Positions 63,438 through 64,000 of a stretch of DNA of 64,000 nucleotides are shown one piece after another. The translations under genes were made by a program, and so were the position numbers. Position 1 is the first letter of the stretch, and each line of letters opens with the position of its first letter. The stretch is from positions 62,001-126,000 of the forward strand of contig NZ_JHET01000001.1 in the NCBI RefSeq assembly GCF_000685355.1, read 5' to 3'. The notes below the pieces were generated by a model. The model did not search any database. It saw nothing but the letters and a program-made list of their open reading frames with translations, and was not told the origin of the DNA. The stretch is from Microbacterium sp. CH12i (lineage in GTDB: Bacteria > Actinomycetota > Actinomycetes > Actinomycetales > Microbacteriaceae).

Positions 63438-64000
63438 ATGACGGTCCGCACGCCTGACCCCGACCCCGAGGATTCCGACAACGACCTCTCGCGGTTCAAT
63501 GAAGCACCCTCCGACGCCAGCAACCCCGGCTGGCTGAGTGAGTTCGAACTTGCTGACGCCCGACGGCGGTTGCCGATGCTCTACGTCGAGGCCATCCCGT
63601 GCGCACCGACGGAGTAGGGCAAGTGACCGAGGTCGGCATGCTGCTGCGGTCGACACCGATGGGTGAAATGACCCGCACAATCGTTTCGGGGCGTGTGCGG
63701 TTCGGCGAAACCGTGCGCGATGCGCTGTTCCGACACGTCGAGAACGACCTGGGACCGATGGCCTTCCCGCTGCTCCCGCCGCAGCCCACACCGTTCACTG
63801 TCGCCGAATACTTCCCGATGCCGGGGCTCAGCGCATTCCACGACGAGCGGCAGCACGCTGTCTCGCTCGCGTTCGTCGTGCCAGTCACCGGCACTTGCGA
63901 ACCTCGTCAGGACGCGCTCGAGGTCACCTGGTTCGCGCCCGAGGCCGCGGCATCCGATGCGGTGGCTGCTGAAATGGAGGGTGGCCGAGGCACGCTCATC
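63438..64000 (+). CDS. NUDIX/DUF4916-like hydrolase (frame break, cut by the window end)
   Basis: ATG at 63438 opens TPDPDPEDSDNDLSRFNEAP and WLSEFELADARRRLPMLYVE. The frame then hits an early stop at 63615-63617. One added base at about 63599 (CCG to CCGG) joins RTDGVGQVTEVGMLLRSTP, IVSGRVRFGETVRDALFRH and HAVSLAFVVPVTG. The latter part is a NUDIX-like fold of the DUF4916 kind, here without a clear NUDIX box. It continues past the end of the window. Confidence 0.65.

Noticed and set aside
16372..64000. Calling each frame-broken gene a true pseudogene
   Set aside because: All twelve breaks are single-base losses of one type and each repair restores conserved sequence, so error is more likely. 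Decay in single cases cannot be excluded.
1..64000. tRNA, rRNA, CRISPR arrays, prophage or replication origin
   Set aside because: No clover-leaf, repeat-spacer array, phage structural gene or DnaA-box cluster was seen on reading both strands.

Overview
The window is GC-rich DNA from a high-GC Gram-positive bacterium, most likely Microbacterium or a close relative in the Microbacteriaceae. The evidence is codon usage and lineage-typical families: a DUF7882 remnant, DUF6766, DUF6157, DUF6412, a DUF7218-like protein, and Microbacterium-type operons. No rRNA, tRNA, CRISPR array, complete insertion sequence or prophage was seen.

Region 1-12.3 kb is an accessory, stress-flavoured stretch. It holds a CDF metal transporter coupled to a short solute-binding-like lipoprotein, then decayed genes (a zinc alcohol dehydrogenase start joined to a DUF7882 end, and an FMN reductase with an internal deletion). 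After these come small acidic ORFs with DUF6766, a GNAT enzyme and redox proteins: CDGSH, an iron-containing redox enzyme, an FAD/Rieske oxidoreductase, a nitroreductase and a flavin-binding general stress protein. A coupled operon ending in a YbdK-type carboxylate-amine ligase closes the region. Many starts here share an upstream TGTCAA motif, possibly marking a regulon.

Region 12.4-24.1 kb has isocitrate lyase, a DHA2 exporter with two MarR genes and two perfect operators, a second DHA2 exporter, a Cys/Met-rich copper-storage-like protein, and a kynurenine operon (kynA - amidohydrolase - kynU) with no recognisable formamidase. Region 24.2-34.9 kb has a choline-to-betaine operon (BCCT transporter, aldehyde dehydrogenase, choline oxidase), an NCS1 permease with a cysteine hydrolase, an M18 aminopeptidase and a divergent two-component pair.

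Region 35.1-39.3 kb opens with a ykkC-family (guanidine-I type) riboswitch before an EamA transporter, followed by a phosphonate-catabolism trio (FAD oxidoreductase, phosphonatase-like HAD, Zn alcohol dehydrogenase). Region 39.3-51.2 kb holds a second YidC with DUF6412, a nitronate monooxygenase, PurU, a CPA2 antiporter, a Tat-exported phosphoesterase and a Clp ATPase behind a HAIR operator. Region 51.3-55.0 kb is a phosphonate/phosphite uptake operon phnD-phnC-phnE. From 55 kb on are a Nei glycosylase, an EI24 protein, an Lhr helicase and small conserved genes.

Nine genes between 16.4 and 64 kb carry twelve single-base frame breaks. All are consistent with loss of one base, usually in a short G/C run. 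I read them as mostly sequence errors and annotate those genes at full length.
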